From JBNPEO01 sp050490315 (lineage in GTDB: Bacteria; Actinomycetota; Actinomycetes; Actinomycetales; Micrococcaceae): 64,000 bases of DNA. A program made the position numbers and the translations under genes. The stretch is taken from the NCBI RefSeq assembly GCF_050490315.1, contig NZ_JBNPEO010000006.1, forward strand, positions 62,001 to 126,000. Direction: 5' to 3'. Positions 1-7,335 of the stretch are shown one piece after another. Below the pieces are notes generated by a model. That model saw only the letters and a list, made by a program, of their open reading frames with translations, ran no database searches and had not been told where the DNA came from. Every line of letters begins with the position of its first letter. Position 1 is the first letter of the stretch.

Positions 1-30
1 CAGTGGAGAGCGGGTGTCATTGGTGATCAT
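1..30 (-). CDS. Possible start of a second sugar ABC permease (partial)
   Basis: Only about ten codons are inside the window. An ATG on the minus strand at 30-28 overlaps the stop of the permease at 27-1070 by the ATGA pattern, the same coupling used between the ATPase and the first permease. Importers of the ribose/AI-2 type often have two permease genes in a row, which makes a second permease the natural guess. Nothing in the ten residues themselves identifies it. Confidence 0.35.
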   Translation of the reverse strand, partial: MITNDTRSPL

Positions 31-1070
31 GCGATTGCCTCCGAAGGAACCGGTTGTGCGCTGAGGGGGCGACGGTTCCGGCGGCGGCGCGCTGTCACCG
101 CTTGAACACCCACGCCGAGTACTAGGAGCACGCCCACGGCTGTCCGCTGCCAAGCGCTGGGGACACCTGCGAGGATGAGGCTGTTGTTAATGACCTGAAC
201 CAGGAGAACGCCCAGCACCGTACCCAGTACAGATCCCTTTCCACCGAAGATGGACGCCCCTCCCAGGATGACCGCTGCGATGGTGTCCAGTTCACTGCCG
301 ACAAGGAGCTGCGGGCTGGCGCTGCGTCCCATGATCACGTAGAACATTCCACCAATGGCCGCCATTGCACCAACGAGGACATAGACGATCATCTGAGTGC
401 GTGCCACGCGGAATCCGGCGCGGTGCGCCGCTTCGCCGTCGTCACCAACGGCGAAGACTGCTCGGCCAAACATCGTCCGACGCAGCACCCACGAGAGCAG
501 GAACGCCATTGCAAGCGCCGGAACAATGAACAAGTGCAGGTAAGCCTGGCCGTTCTGCGTGCTGACCTCTGCGACGTTCGTGGTCGAAAGAGCGGCCATC
601 GATGAGGGCAGGTCCGCTATGTACTGTGAACCGACAAACGTCAGAAGCGCTCCTTTGAAGATCCCTTGGGTGCCCAGGGTCACGATCAAGGTCGGGAGGC
701 GGAACCGAGATATGACCGCTCCGTTCACCGCTCCAAGTGCAGCGCCGATCAGCAGTGCCACGACGAAGGCTGAGAGGACACCCACCGTGTCCAACCCGTT
801 GTCGAGGATCCTCGTCGTGCTATAGGCGGCGAAAATGGCAACGGCTGCGAAAGATACATCGATGCCGCCTGAGATGATGACCACCAGAACGCCGAGTGCA
901 AAGATCAACGGAACTATGGACCCGCGCAAGATGGAGAAAGCGGTAGGCAGGGTGAAGAAGGTTCCGTTTGCGAGGGACATGCCGATAACGAGTACGATCA
1001 GGACGAGGGCGAGGATGCCTTCGTTGTTGGCTCCTCGGAGCCGACGTAGGAAGCTGGGGGTGTGATTCAT
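27..1070 (-). CDS. Sugar ABC transporter permease (RbsC/LsrC-like)
   Basis: A 347-residue inner-membrane permease of the branched-chain amino acid/ribose permease superfamily (BPD_transp_2), with about ten hydrophobic segments and the family's conserved cytoplasmic stretch GRAVFAVGDDGEAAHRAG before the last helices, plus a glycine-rich LGGASIFGGKGS turn. It would form the channel of an importer driven by the ATPase encoded just upstream (1067-2578), whose stop overlaps its ATG in an ATGA. The substrate cannot be read from the permease. The binding protein resembles those for rhamnose, AI-2 or other sugars. A further gene appears to follow by another ATGA overlap at the window edge. Confidence 0.88.
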   Translation of the reverse strand: MNHTPSFLRRLRGANNEGILALVLIVLVIGMSLANGTFFTLPTAFSILRGSIVPLIFALGVLVVIISGGIDVSFAAVAIFAAYSTTRILDNGLDTVGVLSAFVVALLIGAALGAVNGAVISRFRLPTLIVTLGTQGIFKGALLTFVGSQYIADLPSSMAALSTTNVAEVSTQNGQAYLHLFIVPALAMAFLLSWVLRRTMFGRAVFAVGDDGEAAHRAGFRVARTQMIVYVLVGAMAAIGGMFYVIMGRSASPQLLVGSELDTIAAVILGGASIFGGKGSVLGTVLGVLLVQVINNSLILAGVPSAWQRTAVGVLLVLGVGVQAVTARRRRNRRPLSAQPVPSEAIA

Positions 1071-2578
1071 GCTGCCACCTTCTCCCTGATCGATTCGATG
1101 GTGACGGCGTCACCTTCAAGAACATCGGTGATCCGGCCATGCCGGACGACTAGTACGCGGTGGCAGCTGGCAACCAACTCGGGCGCATCGTCGGAGATGA
1201 GCATGATTCCCATACCGGAGGCTGCCTCGGCCCGCAGGATATTGAGAATCTCGGCTTTCGAGCCCACATCGACACCGACCGTTGGTCCGTTGAGGATGAG
1301 CACTTGGGGATTCCTGGCGAGCCATTTGGCCAGGACAACGCGCTGGGCGTTGCCGCCTGAGAGCGTCCTTACAGGCGCTTGAACGTTGGGGGCCTTGACC
1401 CGCAGCTGGGTGAATAATCGGTCGATGGTCGTCTTTACCGCATGGCGGTTCAGTAGACGCCCGCGGTTAACATGCTGATCGAGGGAACTGGCGATGATGT
1501 TGTCGGCTATGGGCTTATCGAGGAAGAGGCCCTGCGAGAGCCGGTCTTCGGGAACGTATCCGATGCCTGCGGTGATCGCGTCACGGATATGACGGAGACG
1601 AACGGTTTTGCCTGCAACCTTGACCGTACCGGCGTCCGGCGGGAGTGCGCCAAACAGGGATTCGGCAATTTCGGTTCGCCCGGACCCGAGCAGCCCCGTC
1701 AACCCCAGGATTTCTCCCCGCCGAAGCGAGAAGGAAACGGACGTATAGGCGCCCGCGAGTTCGAGCCCCTCGACCTCTAGAACCGCTTCCGCGGTGGGGA
1801 CGAGATCGATGACGTTTCGGGTTTCGTCCAGCTTGCGTCCGGTCATGTGTTCAGCGATGACGCTGGACGTCAGACCATCGGCCCGGGCTGTAATCACGAG
1901 CTTGCCTGAGCGCAGGATGGTAACGCGTTGGGAGACTTGCAGCACTTCATCGAGTTTGTGCGAGACGAAGATCAGACCCACCTGGCGCGCCTTCAACCTT
2001 TCTACGACGGCAAGGAGCCTGTTGACCTCACTGTGCGTGAGGGCCGTGGTGGGTTCATCCATGATGAGGAGGCGGGCGTTGCTGTTCAGCGCGCGGCATA
2101 TCGCCGTTAGTTGTTTGTCGGCGACCGAGAGTTCCTCGACCGTTGCGTCCAAATCAATGTTCAAGCCGAGGTCTTCGGTGACCGCCAGGGCTGCCTCGCG
2201 CGCCTCTCGGGGGCTGAACGTCCGCCTTCGGTTGGCGACCGAAGAAGTGATCGCGATGTTCTCGGCAACACTCAGGCTAGGGAACAGGGAGAAGTCCTGG
2301 TAGATAACCTGGATACCTTGCTTGATGGCGTTGGTCGTGTCCATGACAGTGTGGGTCACACCATCGATGACAATGGTGCCCGAATCAGGCCGTTCTGCGC
2401 CGGAGATGATTTTGATGAGCGTGGATTTGCCGCATCCATTTTCGCCCGCCAGGCAGAGGACCTCGCCCGGATAAACCTCGAGCGACACGCTGTCCAGAGC
2501 CTTCACTCCGCCGAAGGTCTTCACGATCTCACGCACCGCCAAGAGGGGGGTGGGCTGATCTGGTTGTGCTGTGGTCAA
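1067..2578 (-). CDS. Sugar ABC transporter ATP-binding protein (RbsA/MglA type, two ABC domains)
   Basis: A tandem ATPase of about 503 residues, the usual size for RbsA/XylG/MglA. The first domain has Walker A GENGCGKST near residue 45, a signature region ELSVADKQL and Walker B LLIMDEPT. The second domain has the degenerate Walker A (GLLGSGRTE) normal for this family and the signature LSGGNAQRVVL. The start is placed at a TTG (2578-2576) preceded by a GGAAAGGA stretch. The frame stays open further upstream to 2665, but that part is low-complexity proline-rich sequence over G/C homopolymers and is not family-like. The gene overlaps the tail of the binding-protein frame by 50 bp and couples to the permease by ATGA. 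Confidence 0.85.
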   Translation of the reverse strand: MTTAQPDQPTPLLAVREIVKTFGGVKALDSVSLEVYPGEVLCLAGENGCGKSTLIKIISGAERPDSGTIVIDGVTHTVMDTTNAIKQGIQVIYQDFSLFPSLSVAENIAITSSVANRRRTFSPREAREAALAVTEDLGLNIDLDATVEELSVADKQLTAICRALNSNARLLIMDEPTTALTHSEVNRLLAVVERLKARQVGLIFVSHKLDEVLQVSQRVTILRSGKLVITARADGLTSSVIAEHMTGRKLDETRNVIDLVPTAEAVLEVEGLELAGAYTSVSFSLRRGEILGLTGLLGSGRTEIAESLFGALPPDAGTVKVAGKTVRLRHIRDAITAGIGYVPEDRLSQGLFLDKPIADNIIASSLDQHVNRGRLLNRHAVKTTIDRLFTQLRVKAPNVQAPVRTLSGGNAQRVVLAKWLARNPQVLILNGPTVGVDVGSKAEILNILRAEAASGMGIMLISDDAPELVASCHRVLVVRHGRITDVLEGDAVTIESIREKVAA

Positions 2579-3677
2579 GGCACTCGATCCTTTCCATGGG
2601 GTGTGGGGGGGTGGGTCGCCCACACCGGGGGGGGTGAAAGGTGTGTTTTTTTGTGCCCTTGGCATCCGCTTTTATCGAGGCGTCGCCGAGGTAGACGTTG
2701 TCGTATCCCTTGAGTTTGGTCAGGTGGTGGTACCCCTCGATGCCGAGGTCCGTGCCCTCCTGAATTTTTCCGCCGGTGGCGATAATTCGGGCGGCTTCAA
2801 GCTGGGCCTGTCCTGCGAGGGCCGGGTCCCAGAAGAAGATCTTCTGAATGCTGCCGTTGGCCAGGTACTTGGCTGCGGCAGACGGGATGGAGGTGCCCAT
2901 GACGCAGACCTTGCCGGTCAGGCCGGCTTCTTCGACGGCGCGGGCGATTCCTGGCACGTCGTTACCGGCCGAGCCCTCGAAACCCTTGATGTTGGGGTGC
3001 TTGGCGAGGACTTCCTTGGCCTTCTGATAGGCGGCGGCTTCATTGTCGGTGCTTTCAATGGGATCCTCGACGCGCTTCATTCCGGGGAAGTTCGCCGTCT
3101 GGTAGTCATACGCTGCTCCCACCCATTCCATGTGGGTCTTTGCGGTGAGGCCACCGACGAACTGAACGTAATCACCCTGGCCCTTCATGCACGTCCCAAG
3201 GCTCTTCATGATCTTTTGGCCATAGTCAGCGTTATCGAACGCTTCGATGTCCGCGTCCACGTTCTTGATGCCGGTGGCCTCGTGGGAAATGGTGATGATG
3301 CCTTTCGCTTTGGCTTGGGCGAGGACGTTAGAGAGGGCTTCCGGGGAGTTCGGTACCACCGTGATGGCAGTGGGCTTTTGCGCGATCAGGTCCTGGATGA
3401 TCTGAATCTGCTTTTCGGGGCTTACATCGTTAGCGCCCTCTTCGCGTGCATCAATACCGGTTCGCTTAGCGTAGTCCTTGACGCCCACCTCCATCCGGTC
3501 AAACCAAGCGATGCCCTTTAGCTTGACGACCGTAACCATGGTCATGTCTGAAGGTTTGAGGTCCTTCGATCCTGTTCCTGAGCTGGCCGAACTGCCGCCG
3601 TTGACAGAGCCGCATGCTGAGAGGAGCACTATCGACATACATGCCGCCAGCGCTGCCGAGGTCCGCTTGAGATTCAT
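2529..3677 (-). CDS. Sugar ABC transporter substrate-binding lipoprotein (RhaS/LsrB-like), apparently extended C terminus
   Basis: A periplasmic-binding-protein-type lipoprotein. It has a basic N terminus, a hydrophobic signal and a lipobox LSAC with Cys22, followed by a Peripla_BP_4 domain with typical motifs (EKQIQIIQDLIAQKP, VVPNSPEAL, GYDNVYLGDASI). The start is ATG 3677 with AAGGAAG eight to ten bases upstream. Homologues would be expected to end shortly after KGTKKHTF. Here the frame runs on about 35 residues through C8, C7 and A7 tracts into the ATPase gene, so the original stop seems lost or a sequencing/indel event is present. It is the first gene of the importer operon and is divergent from the DeoR-type regulator. 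Confidence 0.82.
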   Translation of the reverse strand: MNLKRTSAALAACMSIVLLSACGSVNGGSSASSGTGSKDLKPSDMTMVTVVKLKGIAWFDRMEVGVKDYAKRTGIDAREEGANDVSPEKQIQIIQDLIAQKPTAITVVPNSPEALSNVLAQAKAKGIITISHEATGIKNVDADIEAFDNADYGQKIMKSLGTCMKGQGDYVQFVGGLTAKTHMEWVGAAYDYQTANFPGMKRVEDPIESTDNEAAAYQKAKEVLAKHPNIKGFEGSAGNDVPGIARAVEEAGLTGKVCVMGTSIPSAAAKYLANGSIQKIFFWDPALAGQAQLEAARIIATGGKIQEGTDLGIEGYHHLTKLKGYDNVYLGDASIKADAKGTKKHTFHPPRCGRPTPPHPMERIECLDHSTTRSAHPPLGGA

Positions 3678-3777
3678 GGCCACTTCCTTGTGATCGAAGA
3701 AATCGGTGGGATGCACGTTCGTGTGATCCGATGCACATCTAAGCACAGATGAACACCTGATGTCGAGCATGTTTCAA

Positions 3778-3865
3778 ATAATCGCGCAGAATTCGTGCAC
3801 GTATATGCGTGTTATCGTGCATTTGCTCGTGCTAATCTGAGGTTCAACCAATAGAAGGGGACGTA
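3778..3865. promoter_or_regulatory. Divergent promoter/operator region between the binding protein and deoR
   Basis: The 188 bp between the two divergent starts hold three copies of TCGTGC in the same orientation (3793, 3815 and 3827), separated by 22 and 12 bp, within the AT-richer sequence next to the deoR start. A ribosome-binding AGAAGGGGA lies before the ATG at 3866. DeoR/GlpR-type repressors usually bind repeated short words near their own promoter, so these repeats are candidate operators; this is inference. No convincing -35/-10 pair was assigned. Confidence 0.4.
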
Positions 3866-4609
3866 ATGGCGCGTGACGAGCGAATCGTCGAGCTCGTCGA
3901 TAAACATGGCTTCCAAAGCGTGGCGGGCTTGGCAGGGATGTTTGACGTAGATGCTTCAACCATCCGCCGCGACCTTGAGCGCCTCGCAGCCAAAGGCCTG
4001 GTAGTGCGTACGCACGGAGGTGCGGCCCCGTTTGGGGAGGGCCAGCGGGAGCCCGGGAACGCAAGCGGCTCACATTTGGCGGAGAAACGATCAATCGGTG
4101 CTGCCATGGCCCAGCGCCTCCACGAGAACCAGACAGTTCTGCTCGATGGCGGCACAACGTGCATTGAGGTTGCCCGGCACCTGCGCAGAATGCGACTGAC
4201 CGTCGTCACGCACGACCTTAGGGTCGGCATTGAGCTGGCGGGCAACCCCGACGTAAACCTCGTCTTTGTAGGAGGGGAACTGCTCCCAACGACGACTTCC
4301 ATGTGGGGACCAACCTCGCTGCAGCAAATAGAAAACCTTCGCGTGAATGTGGCGGTCTTCGGGGCCGAAGGCGTCACCGACGACGGCATTTACGCAATGT
4401 CGAGCTACCAGGTCGAACTCAAACGTAAAATGCGCGCCATCGCGGGGCAGGCATTTTTCGTTGCCGACAGCACAAAGTTTGGTCGTGATGCTTTGTTCAA
4501 AGTGTTTGGATTCGAGGACTTTACCGCCGGCATCACCGACGATGCTCTCGATCCCATCCGCGCGGCTGCGTGTCCCGTTCCGCTCATCCGAGTGTCGGCG
4601 AAAGGCTAG
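3866..4609 (+). CDS. DeoR/GlpR-family transcriptional regulator
   Basis: A 247-residue repressor with an N-terminal winged helix (residues 1-57, with STIRRDLERLAAKGLVVRTHGGA, the DeoR signature) and a C-terminal DeoRC sugar-phosphate sensor domain of the ISOCOT fold (LLDGGTTCIEVARHL, VFVGGELLP, VADSTKFGRDALFKV). The start is ATG 3866 with AGAAGGGGA upstream. It is divergent from the sugar ABC importer and very probably controls it in response to a phosphorylated sugar intermediate. No catabolic enzymes for the sugar are visible on this side, so they may lie left of the window. Confidence 0.9.
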   Translation: MARDERIVELVDKHGFQSVAGLAGMFDVDASTIRRDLERLAAKGLVVRTHGGAAPFGEGQREPGNASGSHLAEKRSIGAAMAQRLHENQTVLLDGGTTCIEVARHLRRMRLTVVTHDLRVGIELAGNPDVNLVFVGGELLPTTTSMWGPTSLQQIENLRVNVAVFGAEGVTDDGIYAMSSYQVELKRKMRAIAGQAFFVADSTKFGRDALFKVFGFEDFTAGITDDALDPIRAAACPVPLIRVSAKG

Positions 4610-4689
4610 ACTGCTGCCGTCGAGGTCGTTGCGTCACGAACATCTCCTTATCGCGACTGAAGCTGATCTGCAGCATCATGCGGAGATAT

Positions 4690-4760
4690 GAGTCTCAACA
4701 ACTATGTCTCGCAGGTCGGGTCTCAGAACGGGGGTTTCCGAGACCTGCCACCTGCTCGGG
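4690..4760. repeat. Inverted-repeat cluster downstream of the Abi gene (possible terminator or recombination site)
   Basis: Short copies of GTCTC / GAGAC crowd this stretch: GAGTCTCA, TGTCTCG, GGGTCTCAGA and CCGAGACC. The outer arms CAGGTC (4718) and GACCTG (4751) plus the inner GGTCTC / GAGACC pair could form a hairpin of about 40 nt around an AGAACGGGGGTTTCC loop. It lies just past the stop of the Abi gene on the minus strand, without a T tract. It may be a terminator or a binding site for the nearby serine resolvase. The word GGTCTCAGA recurs near 9417, beyond the mob genes. Confidence 0.3.
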
Positions 4761-4762
4761 CG

Positions 4763-5746
4763 TCACACGCGCCAGAGGTCGAGTGACTCCCAGTCGTCAG
4801 GGACACCTATCGATTGGATCGTCAACGCGTGCGACGCAGGGAAGGCGCGGAAGAGCTCGGCCAGACGCAGCGCCCAGGATCGCTCAGCTTCGACTGACCG
4901 CAGCATGTAGGCGATGATCGCCAAGGCGTTGTAGGTACCGAGGTCCTTCTTGGGTGCATCCGGCGCGCGGAGATGGTCGAGGAGTGGCACGCTTCCGATC
5001 GGTGGCCGGGAGGGCGCGTTCTGGAGCTTGCGGTTGAAGAGGCGAGCGTGGTGGGCCGCGGCATTGCGCACGTAGTTCAAGCTGGCGAGCCAGCTGATCA
5101 TCATCTTCTTCTTCGGGACGCCGAACGCGAGAGCAACTTCCTCAGCATCTTTCTGGAGCATGCCCCGGTAGAGATTAGAGAGGTGGCCCAGTTCCAGCAG
5201 TTCGGTCAGCGCCCACACTGGCATGTGATCGTCGTACTTCTCGCGGAAGTGGACGACGAACTGCTCGTCGGAGCTGTCCCGGCGCTGCCTGACCCGCTCC
5301 AGCCATTCGACCTGCTTGCTGGCCCGTGGATCACGGCTGTCAGTGTTCCCGCGGGTGAACGAGTCGTCGAAGCAATCGGGGTCTTCATGCGCGAATGCCG
5401 AAGCTCTTCCGAGCACATAGCCGGTCCGCATGCGCACCGCCACCTCGATGCGCTCCACGCCTTCCATGACCAGCAAGCGCAGTCGCCGATCGAATTCGAT
5501 GATCGACTCGGCGTGGTGCACCGCGGTGCCTGGCCGGTACTTGTTCAACACACGGATCTTCGTATTGTCCTCGTCGTCCACGTACTCCTCGGACTCGAGG
5601 AATGAATACAAGTAGCCTGTCACGCGGTAGTAGCCAATCGACTGCAGCAGCCCGACCGCACGCGCCGGGTCGTCGACTTCAAGCCCACGCTGCGCGAGCC
5701 GCTCAACCTGCTCCTCGAGGGGCAGCCACTTCTTCGTGTACTCCAC
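4763..5746 (-). CDS. Abi_2 (AbiD/AbiF-like) abortive infection protein with HEPN motif
   Basis: About 327 residues, matching the Abi_2 family. It has an N-terminal QIERL-like helix (LEEQVERLAQRGLEVDD), the conserved IGYYRVTGYLYSF block, FDRRLRLLVMEGVERIEVAVR, and a C-terminal LNYVRNAAAHHARLFNR segment. The latter carries the Rx4H motif of HEPN ribonucleases at about residues 227-232. The start is taken as GTG 5746 with AGGAG nine bases upstream; an ATG at 5764 would place the Shine-Dalgarno inside the coding region. Family members act in phage defence as RNA-directed toxins. A strong hairpin with a T tract lies immediately upstream on the same strand, within the 78-bp gap after the resolvase gene. 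Confidence 0.85.
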   Translation of the reverse strand: MEYTKKWLPLEEQVERLAQRGLEVDDPARAVGLLQSIGYYRVTGYLYSFLESEEYVDDEDNTKIRVLNKYRPGTAVHHAESIIEFDRRLRLLVMEGVERIEVAVRMRTGYVLGRASAFAHEDPDCFDDSFTRGNTDSRDPRASKQVEWLERVRQRRDSSDEQFVVHFREKYDDHMPVWALTELLELGHLSNLYRGMLQKDAEEVALAFGVPKKKMMISWLASLNYVRNAAAHHARLFNRKLQNAPSRPPIGSVPLLDHLRAPDAPKKDLGTYNALAIIAYMLRSVEAERSWALRLAELFRAFPASHALTIQSIGVPDDWESLDLWRV

Positions 5747-5763
5747 GGTGCGCTTCTCCTGCA

Positions 5764-5802
5764 TAAAGAAAATCAGCCCGCGCCTTGCGGCAACGGGCTG
5801 AT
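5764..5802 (-). terminator. Hairpin plus T tract between resolvase and Abi gene (terminator; possible end of a small RNA)
   Basis: On the minus strand ATCAGCCCG (from 5802) pairs with CGGGCTGAT (to 5772), a perfect 9-bp stem with a small inner GCC/GGC pairing in the 13-nt loop, followed by TTTTCTTT. This is a convincing intrinsic terminator. It sits only about 20 bases before the Abi GTG start, so it either ends the resolvase transcript or forms the end of a short RNA encoded just upstream of the Abi gene. Confidence 0.65.
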
Positions 5803-5842
5803 CGTGATGTATGTGAGCGTAGCACGGGTGGGTGACAGGCGT

Positions 5843-6427
5843 CTAAGAGGCCGCCTGCGTCGCCCGGTGCCGGTAGTAGGTCGCCTTGGACCAGCCGACA
5901 GTCTTGGCTGCTTCGATGACACCCAACCCCTCGTTCTCCACTAGGTGGGCGACAGTGCGCAGGTTCCGTGCCACCTTCGCCGGATCGACTGGTGGACGTC
6001 CGAACTGCATGCCGCGAGCACGCGCAGAGTCCACGCCGGCCTGAACCCGTTCCTGGATGAGCTCGCGTTCATACTCCGCGAAGGTCGCCATCAAATGCAG
6101 CATCAACCGACCCTCACGGTTGGACGGGTCGATGCCATCTGACAGCGATCTCACCGCGATTCCCCGGTTGTGGAGGTCTTCCACTGTGGTGATGACGTCG
6201 ATCATGGAACGCCCGATGCGGTCGATGCGCCACACCACCAGCTCGTCGCCACTATGGAGTCGATCGTCGAGGTTTGCCCATCCAGCGCGCGACCTGGCTT
6301 CCTTGGAACCGGAGACCTGATCGGAGAAGATGGCACTGTCCTTGACGCCTGCATTGATGAGTGCCCGGCGTTGCAGATCGTCATCCTGTTTGTCCTTTGT
6401 TGACGTGCGGGTGTAGCCATACTTCAT
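5843..6427 (-). CDS. Serine recombinase / resolvase (Pin/Tn3 resolvase family)
   Basis: A 194-residue small serine recombinase. The start ATG 6427 is preceded by AGGAGGGG and overlaps the upstream gene by ATGA. The N-terminal catalytic domain has YTRTST with the nucleophile Ser9, then VWRIDRIGRSMIDV and LMATFAEYERELIQERVQAGVDSARARG (the E helix), followed by a C-terminal helix-turn-helix (residues about 145-190, GVIEAAKTVGWSKATYYRH). In mobile elements such enzymes resolve dimers or invert segments. Being coupled to the mob operon suggests multimer resolution of the circular form. Confidence 0.92.
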   Translation of the reverse strand: MKYGYTRTSTKDKQDDDLQRRALINAGVKDSAIFSDQVSGSKEARSRAGWANLDDRLHSGDELVVWRIDRIGRSMIDVITTVEDLHNRGIAVRSLSDGIDPSNREGRLMLHLMATFAEYERELIQERVQAGVDSARARGMQFGRPPVDPAKVARNLRTVAHLVENEGLGVIEAAKTVGWSKATYYRHRATQAAS

Positions 6428-7335
6428 CGACCCCTCCTGCCCGGAAGCAGCGCTGCTTCGTCCAGAGCAGCCTTTACCCACACGCTCAATCGCCACAACC
6501 CGAACCCGGCACCGGCGATGAGGCCGACGAGCCCGATCCCGGCGGCGATCTTCAGCCACAGGGCCCACTCTTGGTCCATCGCCCACCGGACACCGACGAC
6601 AAGAGTCCAGATGGTCATCACGCCCATGAGCAATACCGTGGCCACGGGGATCAGAGTGAGGCTCATGCGAGCAGCTGTTGCCCATCCCAACGGTTTTTGG
6701 AGGTGCTCGGCTACTTCCACAAGTCGTTCTGCGCCCTGACTGGCCGCATTGAGGCTTCCAATGGCTGCGTCGACTCGTTGAGTGGCCCCGTCGGCCACTG
6801 CCGTTGCTGTCTCGTTGATAGTCGTTACCGCCTTGTCCTTGGTCGCGATGATTGCCCTTCCGGCGGCGTTGAGTGCCTGCTGGTACTTCTGGTCGAATCG
6901 GTTGGCATGGTCAGAGTTCCAAGCCGTCGTGGTCTTTATCTGACTCGTCGATGCGATCAGCGACGAAACTGCGGATTCGATCTGCTTTCCGTCGATCACG
7001 CTGGCGAGCGAGCTTAGCGTCTGCCCGATCTCGCGCAGCTCGTTCCTCACGTTCTCGCTCGTCAAGGAGTCGCTGGGTGCGGGCACGGATGCTTGCGTGA
7101 TCGATTGCCGGAGCTTGTGCTCCAGGGCCTCGATCTTCTTGCTCGTTTCCTGGTCCATGATCTTCACGTATGAGGCGAGCTTCTGCTGTCGCTCCGCCAA
7201 CCCTGCCAGACGGCTGTTCTGCGCCTCGACGGCGGTAAGGATCGAGGTCAACACCTCCATCATCCTTTCGGATTGCTCCACGGGCAATGTCGACTGCGCG
7301 TCTTGCTGCTTCAGCCGTTCTAGTGCTGCGCTCAT
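6424..7335 (-). CDS. MobB-like membrane protein of the mobilisation operon, overlapping the relaxase gene
   Basis: 303 residues, starting at ATG 7335 (MSAALERLKQQ). The N-terminal half is coiled-coil rich. Two hydrophobic segments lie near residues 225-250 and 262-290, followed by a basic C terminus. Its first 141 codons are read in a different frame from the last 141 codons of the relaxase on the same strand. This arrangement is known in ColE1 (mbe) and RSF1010 (mob) mobilisation regions, where MobB/MbeB are membrane-linked relaxosome accessories. The assignment rests on layout and architecture, not on clear sequence identity. The stop overlaps the resolvase start by 4 bp. Confidence 0.65.
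   Translation of the reverse strand: MSAALERLKQQDAQSTLPVEQSERMMEVLTSILTAVEAQNSRLAGLAERQQKLASYVKIMDQETSKKIEALEHKLRQSITQASVPAPSDSLTSENVRNELREIGQTLSSLASVIDGKQIESAVSSLIASTSQIKTTTAWNSDHANRFDQKYQQALNAAGRAIIATKDKAVTTINETATAVADGATQRVDAAIGSLNAASQGAERLVEVAEHLQKPLGWATAARMSLTLIPVATVLLMGVMTIWTLVVGVRWAMDQEWALWLKIAAGIGLVGLIAGAGFGLWRLSVWVKAALDEAALLPGRRGR

Noticed and set aside
2600..2652. Phase-variable homopolymer switch in the importer operon
   Set aside because: The G and T tracts are real, but nothing shows length variation, and sequencing error is equally likely; kept only as an open finding.
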